From: Thermoanaerobaculia bacterium
GTDB lineage: Bacteria > Bacteroidota > Bacteroidia > Chitinophagales > Saprospiraceae
Direction of reading: 5' to 3'
Assembly (NCBI GenBank): GCA_023151335.1
Contig: JAKLJF010000179.1
Location: 1-8,703, forward strand
Length of the DNA stretch: 8,703 bases
Shown: positions 7,965 to 8,703 of the stretch, one piece after another
How positions within the stretch are numbered: position 1 is the stretch's first letter
How the letters are laid out: each line of letters starts with the position of its first letter
The notes under the pieces: generated by a model
Database searches by the model: none
What the model saw: the letters and a program-made list of their open reading frames with translations, nothing else
What the model was told of the DNA's origin: nothing
Program-made: the position numbers and the translations under genes

Positions 7965-8703
7965 TTATTGATTTACTGCAAAAATATTAAACGCCATATC
8001 CACTGTCATGGGTACTCCGGGGATACTATTGTAAACCGACCAGAAGCCTTCTTTATAATCCCAGGCATCCTCCGGGTCGTCGTACCAAAGGGCCGTGGCG
8101 GAATTGTTGTAGGATACCCCCCTCCAGACGGGCATGGCCAGAAATATTGCGTCCGGATTGCCGTTCAGCAGCGCATGGTCGATAAACGAGATGCCAAGCC
8201 CGGTGGGAATGATCGTATCGGCGGCCGCCACGTGGCTGAAGGTTCGGATGTTGCCGAAATGGTCGCCGTCGATCACCAATACATTGAACTCCGCGCCCGG
8301 CGGAATGCCGTGACGCCCGGGGTCAGATGGATCGTCAACGCCCGGCGTGATCTGGTTACAGATAAACCATTGGCCGTTGGTAGCGTCCCAGGCCGCGGCT
8401 ATGGCCCGGTCGTTGACGACCTCGCCGCGCTGGGTCACCAGGAGGTAAACGTTCTCCCGGCCGTTACAAAGAACGTTGTCGATATAGGTGCGGTTCATGG
8501 ACGAGTTGCCGGCGTCGGCCCGGTGGACGAACGCGTTGGGACAGTTCTCCGGCGCGATTAGCACGTTAAAGACGAATCCGGTACCCATGAACGCCGCCTC
8601 GTTGAAGTGCCGGATCAGCCAGTGTTGTCCGTCATAGCGCACCCCGAAGTGGTTCGGGTTGTCTGCCCCCGTGGCGCCGATGCCGAAATTGGAATTAATA
8701 AAC
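7965..8703 (-). CDS. Tandem-repeat beta-rich protein (partial, N-terminus beyond right edge)
   Basis: The frame is open from the right edge (first full codon at 8702) to the TAA at 7965-7967, giving 245 visible residues. A GTG at 8642 is in frame, but the sequence upstream (FGIGATGADNPNHFGVRYDG) is clearly coding and continues the repeat, so the true start is outside the window. It holds about two and a half repeats of roughly 90 residues. Each has a TYIDNVLCNG/FIDHALLNG motif, an LLVTQ/FLAMPVW strand, a GVRYDGQHW/AAWDATNGQW/ALWYDD motif, and an end of FNVLI/FNVLVI/FNIFAV (45-49, 139-144, 238-243). The pattern resembles a repeat domain seen in secreted proteins, which I believe is DUF7452, though I am not certain of the name. 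The protein ends right after the last repeat, with no T9SS tail. It lies 92 bp upstream of the hydrolase gene on the same strand and may share its transcript. Function unknown. Confidence 0.82.
   Translation of the reverse strand, partial: FINSNFGIGATGADNPNHFGVRYDGQHWLIRHFNEAAFMGTGFVFNVLIAPENCPNAFVHRADAGNSSMNRTYIDNVLCNGRENVYLLVTQRGEVVNDRAIAAAWDATNGQWFICNQITPGVDDPSDPGRHGIPPGAEFNVLVIDGDHFGNIRTFSHVAAADTIIPTGLGISFIDHALLNGNPDAIFLAMPVWRGVSYNNSATALWYDDPEDAWDYKEGFWSVYNSIPGVPMTVDMAFNIFAVNQ

Noticed and set aside
8640..8642. GTG at 8642 as the start of the repeat protein
   Set aside because: The frame upstream remains open to the window edge and codes for the preceding half of a repeat.

Overview
The window looks like a chromosomal piece of a GC-rich member of the Bacteroidota, probably related to the Saprospiraceae or similar marine and sludge genera (the family level is inference). 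The main evidence is a Por-type (T9SS) C-terminal sorting domain on a secreted hydrolase, a very large propeller-type sensor histidine kinase of the kind common in this phylum, an effector-associated (EAD11-like) domain, and no clear Shine-Dalgarno sites. All four recognisable genes lie on the minus strand, so they read from right to left.

From the right edge: (1) 7965-8703, the C-terminal 245 residues of a protein built from tandem repeats of about 90 residues; its start lies beyond the window. (2) 4717-7872, a secreted protein of 1051 residues with a signal peptide, a jelly-roll-like N-terminal region, a PKD domain, a clan GH-A-like glycosidase domain with both candidate catalytic glutamates, and a T9SS tail. 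(3) 3378-4655, a 425-residue single-pass membrane protein: cytoplasmic EAD11-like domain, short Gly/Asn-rich linker, one transmembrane helix, TPR, and a C-terminal F5/8 type C (discoidin-like) domain. (4) 1-3102, a hybrid-length sensor kinase (1034 codons visible): signal peptide, two-component-regulator propeller, Y_Y_Y domain, transmembrane helix, and HisKA_3/HATPase kinase. It is open at the left edge just after the ATP-binding G2 box.

The gaps are 92 bp (gene 1 to 2), 61 bp (2 to 3) and 275 bp (3 to 4). The first three genes could be co-transcribed; the kinase probably has its own promoter in the 275-bp gap. That gap is AT-richer and also holds what may be the 3' end of a lost plus-strand gene.

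A reasonable overall reading is a cell-envelope cluster: a secreted putative carbohydrate-active enzyme, a repeat protein that may be at the surface, and two membrane proteins that each place a ligand-binding module outside the cytoplasm and a signalling module inside. The most unusual is the EAD11-TM-TPR-discoidin protein, which would couple an outside binding event to an adaptor domain otherwise known from conflict and cell-death systems. No tRNA, rRNA, CRISPR array, insertion sequence or transposase was seen.
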